Shown in pieces: positions 35,966 to 44,306 of a stretch of 64,000 nucleotides of DNA (the first letter of the stretch is position 1; each line of letters opens with the position of its first letter). The notes below the pieces were generated by a model. The model had not been told where the DNA came from. It did no database searches and worked only from the letters and a program-made list of their open reading frames with translations. Both the position numbers and the translations under genes were made by a program. Origin of the DNA: Eubacteriales bacterium. Lineage in GTDB: Bacteria; Bacillota; Clostridia; Lachnospirales; Lachnospiraceae. Location: positions 1 through 64,000 of the forward strand of contig JAUNJF010000008.1 in the NCBI GenBank assembly GCA_030533405.1, read 5' to 3'.

Positions 35966-36523
35966 ATGAAGATTGCAGTTATTTTTCCTGGAATTGGATA
36001 TCATACAGATAAGCCACTACTATATCATAGTAAACGGATTGCAAAAGAAGCTGGATACGAGATTGTAGAAGTTCCGTATAAGAATTTCCCAGGCAATGTG
36101 AGAGGAAATGCGGAGAAAATGACACAGTGTTTTCAGATTGCATTTGAGCAGTCTGAGACGATATTAGCTGAGGTGGATTTTTCAAAGTATGATGAGATTT
36201 TATTTATTTCTAAAAGTGTAGGTACTGCTGTTGCATCTGCATACGCGAATGAACATGGTTTGTCTACCAGAAATATATATTATACACCAGTTGCAAAGTC
36301 CTTTGATTTTATGAAACAGGAAGGTATCGTTTTTCATGGTACAAGCGACCCATGGGTAGAGTCAGATGCCGTTGTGAATGGTTGTGAAAAACTAGGATTT
36401 CCGTTGTTTATTACCGAAAATGGAAATCATTCCTTAGAAATAGGAGATGCTTTGGTGGATTTGAAGAATCTTGTTGATATCATGGAACGAACAAAAAGCT
36501 ATATTTTAAAGGATAATAAATAA
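35966..36523 (+). CDS. Small alpha/beta-hydrolase-like protein
   Basis: A 185-residue cytoplasmic protein that looks like a compact alpha/beta hydrolase. The first strand leads into FPGIGYHTDKPLLY. A nucleophile-elbow-like segment reads ILFISKSVGTAVA (Ser flanked by Lys and Val rather than the usual GxSxG). A possible acid is in HGTSDPWVE and a possible base in ENGNHSLEIGD. These give a complete Ser-Asp-His order. The substrate is unknown. It is tightly linked to prfA (9 bases) and ends at a terminator that overlaps the next promoter. Confidence 0.7.
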   Translation: MKIAVIFPGIGYHTDKPLLYHSKRIAKEAGYEIVEVPYKNFPGNVRGNAEKMTQCFQIAFEQSETILAEVDFSKYDEILFISKSVGTAVASAYANEHGLSTRNIYYTPVAKSFDFMKQEGIVFHGTSDPWVESDAVVNGCEKLGFPLFITENGNHSLEIGDALVDLKNLVDIMERTKSYILKDNK

Positions 36524-36553
36524 GGATTTTTATTCGCTATAAATGATAATAAA

Positions 36554-36598
36554 AAGTAGTACGATTCAGTAGAAATTGTACTGCTTTTTTTGTATAAT
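36554..36598 (+). promoter_or_regulatory. Terminator overlapped by the promoter of the response-regulator gene
   Basis: AAGTAGTACGATT pairs with AATTGTACTGCTT (stem 36554-36587, including wobble pairs) and runs into TTTTTT. A perfect TATAAT begins at 36593. A TAGAAA box 17 bases upstream of it (36570-36575) makes the terminator arm and T tract the spacer of a promoter. The same 21 bases recur at 42692-42712. Confidence 0.6.
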
Positions 36599-36695
36599 CT
36601 AAAAGAGAATTATCTATTGTTATAATGTGAGGAATCTGTTTTAGTGGTGGAAACGGAATTGCACATGAATTCTTGAAAAAACAGGAAGTGATGGA

Positions 36696-37358
36696 ATGAG
36701 AATTTTAATTGTAGAGGATGATCAGGAAATTAATAAATTACTATGTAATTTTCTTCAAGAAAATGATTATGAAACATTGTCAGCATTTAACGGCAAAGAC
36801 GCACTTGAACGAGTGGAGAAAGATACGTTTGATTTGATTTTGTTAGATTTGATGTTACCTTATTACAGTGGAGAAGAAATTATAAAGAGGATTAGAGAAA
36901 ATTCTTCGGTACCGATTATTGTAATTTCGGCAAAATCTGCAGTGGAAGCAAGATTAGAGGTGCTTCGAACTGGTGCAGATGATTTTATTGTAAAACCATT
37001 TGATTTGGATGAAGTTTTGGTCCGTATACAGGTTGTGCTTCGAAGAGTCTTACCTGTAAATGAGACCTCTCAAAGTGAACTCATTGAAATTGGTGATCTA
37101 ATTATAGATGATTTGAACAAAATAATAACATTTCGTGACAATACAATTAATGTGACTGCAAAAGAATTGCAGATTTTATTGTTATTGGCAAAGAATCCAC
37201 TAAAGACCTTTACCAAGGCCAATTTATATGAAACAATTTGGAATGATACCTATTATTATGAAGATAATACCATTAATTTGCGAAGTAAATTAAAAAAAGC
37301 AACAGGTCAGGATTACATAGAAACAGTATGGGGAATTGGATATCGATTAAAACAGTGA
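36696..37358 (+). CDS. OmpR/PhoB-family response regulator
   Basis: A 220-residue two-domain regulator. The receiver has the acidic pair (VEDDQE), the phosphoacceptor Asp in LILLDLMLPYYSG, the Thr/Ser position (VISAKS) and the Lys in IVKPFDLDEV. The C-terminal winged helix carries VTAKELQILLLLAKNPLKTF and the recognition region INLRSKLKKATGQ, ending in VWGIGYRLKQ. It is followed 18 bases later by its kinase and then by ABC transporter genes, a layout typical of antimicrobial-peptide sensing. A direct repeat upstream of the ABC genes (38362-38382) is a likely binding site. Confidence 0.93.
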   Translation: MRILIVEDDQEINKLLCNFLQENDYETLSAFNGKDALERVEKDTFDLILLDLMLPYYSGEEIIKRIRENSSVPIIVISAKSAVEARLEVLRTGADDFIVKPFDLDEVLVRIQVVLRRVLPVNETSQSELIEIGDLIIDDLNKIITFRDNTINVTAKELQILLLLAKNPLKTFTKANLYETIWNDTYYYEDNTINLRSKLKKATGQDYIETVWGIGYRLKQ

Positions 37359-37376
37359 GTAGATGGAGTGAGGGAT

Positions 37377-38288
37377 ATGTGGATTTGCTTTATAGTCATT
37401 GCAATTTTGATTTGTATCTTAATTGTAATGACTACAAGACTACAAACAATTAAAAATCAGCTCAAAAAAACAGGGAAAGAGCTAGAGCAGACTAAGGATT
37501 TAGATTATAATAAAATGGTTTCTATTTCGTTGGTTGATAAGGATTTGATTGAATTAACGAAACAGATTAATGATAATTTGGATTATCAAAAGAAGATGAA
37601 ATGGAAAGCACAGGAATCTGAAAATCAATTAAGACAGTCTATTTCGGATATTGCGCATGATCTTCGTACGCCGATTGCAGTTGTAAAAGGTAATTTACAG
37701 ATGATGGGCAAGGAGACGGATATATCTTCAAAGAGTCGAGAATATCTTGAAATTTGCAGCGAGAAGACCGATTTGTTACAGAGAATGGTGGATGAATTTT
37801 TTGAACTTTCCTATATGGAAAGTGAAGAAACCGAGGTAAATATGGAAAAGCTGGATTTGACAGAATTTCTGGCTAGCTTTGTCATTAGTCATGAACCGGT
37901 GATAAAGCTAAAGGGAATGGAACCAGAGATTATTTTACCTAAGAAAAGTATTTTTGTTATGGCGGATCGTAATCTGTTAACTCGTATGCTTGAGAATCTG
38001 TTTAATAATGTAGTAAAGCATGCATCTGAAACATTTACGATTGCTTTGACAGAGGAGGAGCACCAGGCAAGGGTGTTCTTTAGTAATCCGGTTTTGGCAG
38101 AAATGCAATTTGATGTAGAGCATTTATTTGATCGAACTTATCGGGGGAATAAAGCGCGAACGGGTGGAGGTCCTGGTGGACTTGGATTATTTATTGTTCG
38201 GTTACTTGCTCAAAAACAAAATATTAATACAAGTGCAAAAAGAGAACAGAATACATTGTCTATCATGTTGGATTTTCCAATCTTGTAA
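37377..38288 (+). CDS. Sensor histidine kinase
   Basis: A 303-residue kinase starting at the ATG at 37377 (GGAG 8 bases upstream; a GTG at 37368 is possible). It has a single N-terminal membrane helix (WICFIVIAILICILIVM) and almost no extracellular part. A charged signalling helix follows, then the DHp domain with His in SDIAHDLRTPIAVVKGN. The ATP domain shows an N box at ENLFNNVVKHA, with a degenerate D-box region, and G2 at TGGGPGGLGLFIVR. The small sensor fits kinases that take their signal from a partner transporter. Its partner is the regulator gene just upstream. Confidence 0.9.
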   Translation: MWICFIVIAILICILIVMTTRLQTIKNQLKKTGKELEQTKDLDYNKMVSISLVDKDLIELTKQINDNLDYQKKMKWKAQESENQLRQSISDIAHDLRTPIAVVKGNLQMMGKETDISSKSREYLEICSEKTDLLQRMVDEFFELSYMESEETEVNMEKLDLTEFLASFVISHEPVIKLKGMEPEIILPKKSIFVMADRNLLTRMLENLFNNVVKHASETFTIALTEEEHQARVFFSNPVLAEMQFDVEHLFDRTYRGNKARTGGGPGGLGLFIVRLLAQKQNINTSAKREQNTLSIMLDFPIL

Positions 38289-38295
38289 TATACCA

Positions 38296-38326
38296 GAAGG
38301 CTGTCGTATATGCGATGGTCTTTTTT
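38296..38326 (+). terminator. Terminator after the histidine kinase gene
   Basis: AGGCTGTCG pairs with TGCGATGGTCT through G-U tolerant pairing (38298-38320), followed by TTTTTT. It separates the two-component genes from the ABC genes. Confidence 0.7.
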
Positions 38327-38361
38327 ATGTTTTATCAGATAAATTGAAAAAGTTTAAATGA

Positions 38362-38403
38362 TTTAAGAATTTCTTTAAGAATTTATTTTATGCTTGGTAT
38401 AAG
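38362..38403 (+). promoter_or_regulatory. Direct-repeat operator over the ABC-transporter promoter
   Basis: TTTAAGAAT occurs at 38362-38370 and again at 38374-38382, 12 bases apart on the same face of the helix. The second copy overlaps a -35 box (TTAAGA, 38375-38380). A 17-base spacer then leads to TATAAG (38398-38403). This is the expected geometry for an activating OmpR/PhoB-type regulator, presumably the one encoded at 36.7 kb. Confidence 0.65.
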
Positions 38404-38464
38404 TTAAAAAACGTAGCAGATACTTGGTGTTATGTAAACTAAAAATAAAAAGGAAGGAATAAAT

Positions 38465-39412
38465 ATGTCAGCAAATGTGATAGAAGTAAAAAATCTTACA
38501 AAACAGTATATGAAAAATAAGGTACTTGATGATGTATCCTTTGAGGTAAAGAAGGGGGCAATCGTTGGACTTGTGGGACCGAATGGTGCAGGTAAAACAA
38601 CAATCATGAAAACCTTAGGTGGATTGATTTTCCCGACAGAGGGCTCGATTGCAATTTATGGTGCAAAAAATGAAGAGGAGCTTGCACAGGCTAGAAGCAG
38701 AATGAGTTTTATGATTGAGATTCCTTATGCAAAAGAGGATATGAGTGCAGAGGAGAATTTGGAGCGTCAAAGATTACAAAAAGGAATTCCAAATAAAGAA
38801 CGTGTAAAAGAGGTGCTTGAGCTTGTTGGACTTGCGGATACTGGAAAGAAACAGGTAAAGAAGTTTTCCATGGGTATGCGACAAAGGCTTGGTATTGCTA
38901 TGTCTCTTTTGGTAAAGCCGGAGATTATGGTTTTGGATGAACCAGTAAATGGTTTAGACCCAGAAGGCATTGTAGAAATACGTGAATTGCTTTTAAAATT
39001 GAATAAGGAAGAGCAGATTACGATTATTATTTCCTCACATTTATTAGCAGAGTTAAGCTTGCTTTGTACGGATTACGTTTTCATTCACAAGGGTAAAATG
39101 ATAAAACGTCTGACCGCGAAACAATTAGAAAATGAGTGTAAGGAGTATTATCGCATATATACAACACAGAATGCTTTGGGGCTTACCATTTTGCAAAATA
39201 AAATGGGTATGACCAATGTAGAGGTTGGAGAGGATGGAAGTATTCATTTATTTGATCAACTTGATGAATTGGAAAAGATTGTGAGAACCTTGGTAGAAAA
39301 TGATGTAATTCCTTTGGAAATGGCAATGCATGAAGCAAATCTGGAGGAATATTATTTGAATCTGATTCAGTCAAATTCGACAGAGGAAGAGGTGGACAAG
39401 CAGGATGTGTAA
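38465..39412 (+). CDS. ABC transporter ATP-binding protein
   Basis: A 315-residue ATPase of the drug/lantibiotic (CcmA/BcrA-like) subfamily. Walker A is LVGPNGAGKTTIMKTLG, the ABC signature is KFSMGMRQRLGIAMSL, Walker B is IMVLDEPVNGLDPEG and the H-loop is IIISSHLLAELS. The C-terminal ~90 residues form the accessory domain common in BcrA-like proteins. It would power the two permeases encoded next, and it overlaps the first of them by 8 bases, implying translational coupling. The substrate is likely a peptide antibiotic or lipid-active compound, judging from the neighbouring two-component system. Confidence 0.93.
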   Translation: MSANVIEVKNLTKQYMKNKVLDDVSFEVKKGAIVGLVGPNGAGKTTIMKTLGGLIFPTEGSIAIYGAKNEEELAQARSRMSFMIEIPYAKEDMSAEENLERQRLQKGIPNKERVKEVLELVGLADTGKKQVKKFSMGMRQRLGIAMSLLVKPEIMVLDEPVNGLDPEGIVEIRELLLKLNKEEQITIIISSHLLAELSLLCTDYVFIHKGKMIKRLTAKQLENECKEYYRIYTTQNALGLTILQNKMGMTNVEVGEDGSIHLFDQLDELEKIVRTLVENDVIPLEMAMHEANLEEYYLNLIQSNSTEEEVDKQDV

Positions 39413-40187
39413 TATTAGAAAAGCACTTTGGTATCAGATGAGAAAGGATTTATTATTATTTGTCGCAACGATTATGGCATTGATAATTCCGTCCTGTATT
39501 GTATTTATGGATACTGGGTTTGAAAAAATGTCAGGTGGAATGTCTGCGGTTGCAGTAAGTGAATTTTTTCCAATGATTGCATATTATTACCTGTTCTTAG
39601 TTGTACCGAAAATATTTGGTGGTGATTTTAAGGATAAGGTTTTGAATTATGAAGTTTTGGGTGGTCATAATCGAAAAGATGTATTTGGGGTAAGAGCTGG
39701 TATGGCATTAGTGTTTCCAATCAGTGTTCTGATCATTTCCTTTGTGATCCCGATTGGAATTACAACAGCACTTCATGGATTTGGTGGTAATATCACACTG
39801 AAAGAATTGGTAATTTTATACGGTATGTTTGTTTGTACAATGATTCGATTTGCGGTGGAATGTATGTTGATTACCATGCTTGTCGGTTCTTCTTTGATGG
39901 GACAAATTTTTACCTGTATTGGAGAGGAAATGATGATGCTTCCTGTCGTAATTGTAGGTGGTTTTGAGGATGAGATAAAGGGTGGCTATTTTTCGGCTCT
40001 GTTTCGTATGACAAGCGTTCTAAATTTTAACAATTGCAGAACAGGGTATTATAACGGGGAGGATATTGTGCAGTTTATCATTAAACCAGATGCTTTTGCA
40101 TGGTTCATGGACTCGGCTGGTGCCCTTTGTATTGCAAGCCTTCTTCTTTTTATCACTTACCGTATATTTAGAAAGAAAAATCTGTAA
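39405..40187 (+). CDS. ABC-2 type permease
   Basis: A 260-residue integral membrane protein with six predicted helices (for example LLLFVATIMALIIPSCIVFM, MALVFPISVLIISFVIPIGI and ALCIASLLLFITYRIF). It has the FGGDFKDKVLNYEVLGGHNRKDVFGVRAG-type cytoplasmic loop (FKDKVLNYEVLGGHNR) typical of lantibiotic-immunity permeases. It overlaps the ATPase gene by 8 bases and is followed 16 bases later by a paralogous permease gene. The two permeases probably form a heterodimeric channel with two copies of the ATPase. Confidence 0.85.
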   Translation: MCNIRKALWYQMRKDLLLFVATIMALIIPSCIVFMDTGFEKMSGGMSAVAVSEFFPMIAYYYLFLVVPKIFGGDFKDKVLNYEVLGGHNRKDVFGVRAGMALVFPISVLIISFVIPIGITTALHGFGGNITLKELVILYGMFVCTMIRFAVECMLITMLVGSSLMGQIFTCIGEEMMMLPVVIVGGFEDEIKGGYFSALFRMTSVLNFNNCRTGYYNGEDIVQFIIKPDAFAWFMDSAGALCIASLLLFITYRIFRKKNL

Positions 40188-40203
40188 GATAGGAGGCAGT
40201 ATT

Positions 40204-40992
40204 ATGAAAAATATAATGAAAATGACAATCTATGAATTTTTCAAAAAATCACTGAGTCGAACGATTTACATATGTGCCTTTGTGAGCTTGTGTTTGATAT
40301 TATTAGTAAATCACTATTTTGAACCAGACCAGACATTTCTTGATATTTTGGCTGGAACAGATGATGGAACCTTTATTGTGACGTCTATGATTGTATCGGT
40401 TGCCGTTATGTGTGTTATTGTCGCGCAAATGTGTGGTTCGGATTTTCAGGATAAAACCATTCATTATGATTTGATGTTTGGGCATTCTAGAAAACAGGTA
40501 TATTTTGGAAGAGTATTTGCAGGTATGCTTGTGGGTACAATTGGAACTACTGTTATGATTGTTGTACCATTTATATTGGCATGTTTCTTATATAAAATCG
40601 ACGCTGGCATTCTTTGGAGTGGCATTTTGGTTCGAGCAATCTTATTGATGATAATTATAATTCGTATGGCTTGTGAACTGATATTGATTATTTTTTTACT
40701 AAAGAATGTACAAATGGCTGGCATTATTTATATAGGAATGCTTGGTGGAATCTCATATATGTGCAATACCATCGGTGATGTGAATGCATATATGTTTGGT
40801 ATTACCAATATAGAGGAAGTATTAACGATTGTTAATTGGAGTACCTACACGCTTCATGGTAAAACGGTAAATGTTATGCAGTATATGCCAGCTGCAGACA
40901 TGATATTTCACACACTTGTTGTGAATATCGTGCTTGGTGGAATCTGTATTATGCTTGGATATTTTGTATTTTGTAAAGATGATTTGAGATAA
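40204..40992 (+). CDS. ABC-2 type permease (paralogue of the preceding gene)
   Basis: A 262-residue membrane protein, starting at the ATG at 40204 after AGGAGGCAG; a longer frame from 40066 would overlap the preceding gene and is rejected. The six-helix pattern and the loop FQDKTIHYDLMFGHSRKQVYFGR match the equivalent loop of the first permease, so the two arose by duplication. It completes a three-component exporter with the upstream ATPase. The S41 peptidase gene follows 13 bases later and probably shares the transcript. Confidence 0.85.
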   Translation: MKNIMKMTIYEFFKKSLSRTIYICAFVSLCLILLVNHYFEPDQTFLDILAGTDDGTFIVTSMIVSVAVMCVIVAQMCGSDFQDKTIHYDLMFGHSRKQVYFGRVFAGMLVGTIGTTVMIVVPFILACFLYKIDAGILWSGILVRAILLMIIIIRMACELILIIFLLKNVQMAGIIYIGMLGGISYMCNTIGDVNAYMFGITNIEEVLTIVNWSTYTLHGKTVNVMQYMPAADMIFHTLVVNIVLGGICIMLGYFVFCKDDLR

Positions 40993-41005
40993 GGAGAGCA
41001 GACGG

Positions 41006-42637
41006 ATGGATTATTATGATAAGATGTTATTAGTATTATGTATGATCAGTGCGATTGGTTTATTCGTCGTTGCGCATATGGAGAAACATGTGAAAACAAG
41101 ATGGATTCGCATCGCATATATGATTCCAGGACTTGTTGTTTGGATTTTGGGTGGTATAACTGGTTTTGAAAAGGATATGGCACCAGCATACATCGGTGGC
41201 GTATTGTGTGTTGCAGGCTTTTTATTGGAAAAGGAACGATTTAGAAAAGCACTTTGCGTGTGCCTTGGCTGTTGTGTCGTTGCAGCTTTGATTTTTTGCA
41301 AGGTAGATGCTGGTTATCGTTGTCCTGATTTTGTGGCAGAATTTGAAGAAGGCTTTGAACAGCTAAAGAATAGATATTGTTTGACAGCGCACAAAGGGAT
41401 TGATTTTGATGACTTGTATGCTCGTTATTATCCAAGGTTTGTCGAGGCGAATAAGGAGCATAGTAAAGAAAAAAACTTTATTGCCTGGCATGAAATGTTA
41501 TGTGAATTTCATGATGGTCATACATATTATATGACAGATGAGGATATCGTTAAGGAAGCTGCAAACACGATGTTTGGATCGGATTTTGGATTTTCCATGG
41601 TTACCCTCTCAGATGGAAGAAATGTTGCGGTCAATGTTGAATCTGGGTCTGCGGCAGAACAGGCAGGTATTACGCTTGGAACTGAGATTCTGTCTTTGAA
41701 TGGTAAGTCGGTGGAGAAATGCAAAAATGATGTAAAATATTATGAACGTGTGAATCCAGATCTTGATAATGAGCGTTTTTACAGTACCATTTATGCAGCT
41801 GGACAAAATGGGAATCAATTGGAGGTAACATTCATTGATGAGACTGGAAAAGAACAGTCTGTTTCATTAAAGCGTTTGGGATTCTATCAAGAACGTTTGA
41901 AGGAAACGCTTGAGATTGTGAACGGGGGCTATGATAGTGGAACGTTAACATTTACAGAAATTGATGATAAGACCGTTTTATATCGAATAAAAGAAATGGT
42001 ATATGATACAGAGTCTGCACATAGCGGAGATTATGGGGGATTGGAATCCGAACTAAGACAAGGCTTGATGGAATACAAGAATAAAGGGTATACCAGGTTG
42101 ATTTTGGATGTGCGAGGAAATAATGGTGGGTCGCCATTTATGATTATCACAATTGCAAAGCTTTTGGCTGAGCAGGGAGAACATTTTTACGTGAATTCTG
42201 GTGTAATTGATGAGCAGACTGGCTTACACAAAATTGATGAAAAAACAGGAAAGTATCTGATTGGTGAAAAGGAATCTTATCAGGGAGAAGACTTGTGGGG
42301 ACACGGTGATATCATCTTATTGGTCAATGGTGAGTGCATCAGTGCAGGTGACCATTTTACAAATATGATGTATGGACAGGACAATGTTAAAATAATGGGA
42401 TTTACGAAGTCAAATGGTTCGGGTCAGGCTGTTTCAGGTATTTTATTAAATAGTGGTGTAATTAGCTTTTCTCAAATTCCAGTTTTGGATGAGAATGGCG
42501 ACATTTATATTGATCCTGGTGTGAATCGAAAAGCTGGTGTTCATATTGATGAGCTGGTAGGAATTGATGAAGAAGCACTGCATGTGTTATTTGAAGAAAA
42601 GGGAGATTATTTACTTCAAAAGGCATGCGAGCAGTAA
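41006..42637 (+). CDS. Membrane-anchored PDZ-S41 family peptidase
   Basis: A 543-residue protein. The first ~110 residues hold four hydrophobic helices (MLLVLCMISAIGLFVVAH, IAYMIPGLVVWILGGITGF, YIGGVLCVAGFLL and ALCVCLGCCVVAALIFCK). An extracytoplasmic part follows, with a PDZ-like domain around residues 195-290 (SGSAAEQAGITLGTEILSLNG) and a C-terminal S41 domain. The segment RLILDVRGNNGGSPF is the family core, and the likely nucleophile is Ser in NGECISAGDHFTN. It is the last gene of the ABC operon and may process or degrade a peptide that the exporter handles. A terminator follows. Confidence 0.85.
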   Translation: MDYYDKMLLVLCMISAIGLFVVAHMEKHVKTRWIRIAYMIPGLVVWILGGITGFEKDMAPAYIGGVLCVAGFLLEKERFRKALCVCLGCCVVAALIFCKVDAGYRCPDFVAEFEEGFEQLKNRYCLTAHKGIDFDDLYARYYPRFVEANKEHSKEKNFIAWHEMLCEFHDGHTYYMTDEDIVKEAANTMFGSDFGFSMVTLSDGRNVAVNVESGSAAEQAGITLGTEILSLNGKSVEKCKNDVKYYERVNPDLDNERFYSTIYAAGQNGNQLEVTFIDETGKEQSVSLKRLGFYQERLKETLEIVNGGYDSGTLTFTEIDDKTVLYRIKEMVYDTESAHSGDYGGLESELRQGLMEYKNKGYTRLILDVRGNNGGSPFMIITIAKLLAEQGEHFYVNSGVIDEQTGLHKIDEKTGKYLIGEKESYQGEDLWGHGDIILLVNGECISAGDHFTNMMYGQDNVKIMGFTKSNGSGQAVSGILLNSGVISFSQIPVLDENGDIYIDPGVNRKAGVHIDELVGIDEEALHVLFEEKGDYLLQKACEQ

Positions 42638-42663
42638 TATGGATAGGCAGTACTTTAAGTATG

Positions 42664-42712
42664 AAAAGGCAGTACATTTTTATGGAAATGATACTGCTTT
42701 TTTTGTATAATC
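42664..42712 (+). promoter_or_regulatory. Terminator overlapped by a promoter, second copy
   Basis: AAGGCAGTA (42666-42674) pairs with ATACTGCTT (about 42691-42699) and runs into TTTTTT. A perfect TATAAT lies at 42706-42711, with TGGAAA 17 bases upstream. Bases 42692-42712 are identical to 36579-36599. It ends the S41 peptidase gene and would start transcription of the membrane-protein gene at 42762. Confidence 0.6.
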
Positions 42713-42761
42713 ATTTATAGCAAAGAATTAAGAGCAGAGTTCTTTAAAATAAGGAGAAATA

Positions 42762-44252
42762 ATGAATAGTTTTGTTAAAGCTTTATATGATGAAATGGCG
42801 AACTTAAATGAAGACGAACGTAAACGAGCTGATAAAGCAGTTTTGAGCGGATTGTTATCGGGTTCAGTGATTATTGGTGCGTTTTTTATTTACATTGTAT
42901 TTTGTATTTTGTCATCTGATGATTTTGTATTTTATGTTCCATATTTTATGAAGGATACACAAAGTGCGCTTGGTATATTGGAAGGCTGTTATCGCGTTGG
43001 ACAGTTTAAGATTCTTTTAGTCATTTTCGGAAACGTTATTTATTTGGGTACTGCTTTGATTGTCATTTGCGCCTATCGAAAGAAGCTTAAAGATAATGAA
43101 AATGAATTTTTCGAAAAATATGAGTATAAGGTGATACAGTTTCGACAGGCTTTAGAGGCCGCTTTAACATCGTCCGAGAATGACGATAACATAATGGATT
43201 TCCCTAAGCTTGAAGATTACATTCCAGAGGTTGAAATTCGTGTGACGGAAAGGTTACGAAATGGAAAAAGTATTATTATTTTAATATTTATTATTTGCTT
43301 CTTTATCGTAGCTTTCTTTGATAATTGGATTTATACAGACGGAAAAAACCAGGATAATCTGACCAAGCTAAAGTATGAAATGGAATGCATTCAAACTAAT
43401 CATTTACAAACAGAGGAAGTCTATTTATCTCCGTCTGATAAACCGATGGAGAAGTTTTATGATTATGCAAATGTTGAACGATTCATGAAGGCGTACAAAA
43501 TTGAAGGTTATGGAAAGTTACGTGGAGAAGTACTTGTTCCGAATTATTTAAATTTTGAGATTGATAAAGAACATTTGTATAAGCACGCTGTATTTACAGA
43601 GGACAATGAAGCGGATGCAGCGTTATATCGCGTTACGGTGACACCATATTCGAATTTGGTAATAGCGATTGAAACCTTGCCACCGAAACTGTTAGAGGGA
43701 CTTACATTTGAATTTCCAGAATCCTTTCCTGTTAAGGGATATAACAGATATAAAGTGGATATTAATCACAATGGATGGACACAAAATGTAACACATGCAG
43801 AATTCGAAAATGGTACTGTTCTCGATTTTTCATGGGAGGGTCCACGTGCCTTGGGTAAACAGTGTGGCCATCAGAGTAATATTTTGTCATTTAATAATCC
43901 GTATTCGGAGGCAGAATGGAATTTGAGAGCAGTTGTCAGCCAGCCATATTATGATGGCATGATAGAAGATATGAAATGTTTGAAAAAAGACGATTTTATC
44001 AATTTGCCTAAGAATGTCTTGCCGTATAATGATGGTTATTTTGATATTACGGAAACAGAGAATACATTTCGTGTTATCATGGAAGGACAGACTTCAAAGT
44101 ATCATGGTTATACCCTGATTTTAGTTGATCGTGAGACAAAGCAGGAGGGCGTCTTTTTTTACTATGATGACGACGAGGAGGATCAAGACAGAGAGCGAGA
44201 GATTATCGACAGTATTCAACTTGTAAAGGAAGAGAAAGAAAAAAATAATTGA
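42762..44252 (+). CDS. Membrane protein of unknown function
   Basis: A 496-residue protein I do not recognise. There are three predicted membrane helices: LSGSVIIGAFFIYIVFCIL (residues ~31-50), KILLVIFGNVIYLGTALIVIC (~88-108) and SIIILIFIICFFIVAFF (~170-186). A charged cytoplasmic-type segment lies between the second and third. The C-terminal ~300 residues are a soluble, Tyr/Asp/Glu-rich, mostly beta region, probably outside the cell, ending in a very acidic EEDQDRERE helix. It has its own promoter overlapping the preceding terminator and a hairpin after its stop. Being next to the ABC-S41 module may be chance. Confidence 0.75.
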   Translation: MNSFVKALYDEMANLNEDERKRADKAVLSGLLSGSVIIGAFFIYIVFCILSSDDFVFYVPYFMKDTQSALGILEGCYRVGQFKILLVIFGNVIYLGTALIVICAYRKKLKDNENEFFEKYEYKVIQFRQALEAALTSSENDDNIMDFPKLEDYIPEVEIRVTERLRNGKSIIILIFIICFFIVAFFDNWIYTDGKNQDNLTKLKYEMECIQTNHLQTEEVYLSPSDKPMEKFYDYANVERFMKAYKIEGYGKLRGEVLVPNYLNFEIDKEHLYKHAVFTEDNEADAALYRVTVTPYSNLVIAIETLPPKLLEGLTFEFPESFPVKGYNRYKVDINHNGWTQNVTHAEFENGTVLDFSWEGPRALGKQCGHQSNILSFNNPYSEAEWNLRAVVSQPYYDGMIEDMKCLKKDDFINLPKNVLPYNDGYFDITETENTFRVIMEGQTSKYHGYTLILVDRETKQEGVFFYYDDDEEDQDREREIIDSIQLVKEEKEKNN

Positions 44253-44281
44253 CAACATTCGGAGACAATGGTAATGTTGTC
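44250..44281 (+). terminator. Hairpin at the end of the membrane-protein gene
   Basis: A 10-bp perfect stem, TGACAACATT (44250-44259) with AATGTTGTCA (44272-44281), overlaps the stop codon. No T tract follows, so termination strength is doubtful. Confidence 0.5.
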
Positions 44282-44306
44282 AGAAAATAACCTAAGGAGA
44301 ATTGAA

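Noticed and set aside
37368-37376. GTG start for the histidine kinase
   Set aside because: Possible, but the ATG at 37377 has the better spacing to GGAG.
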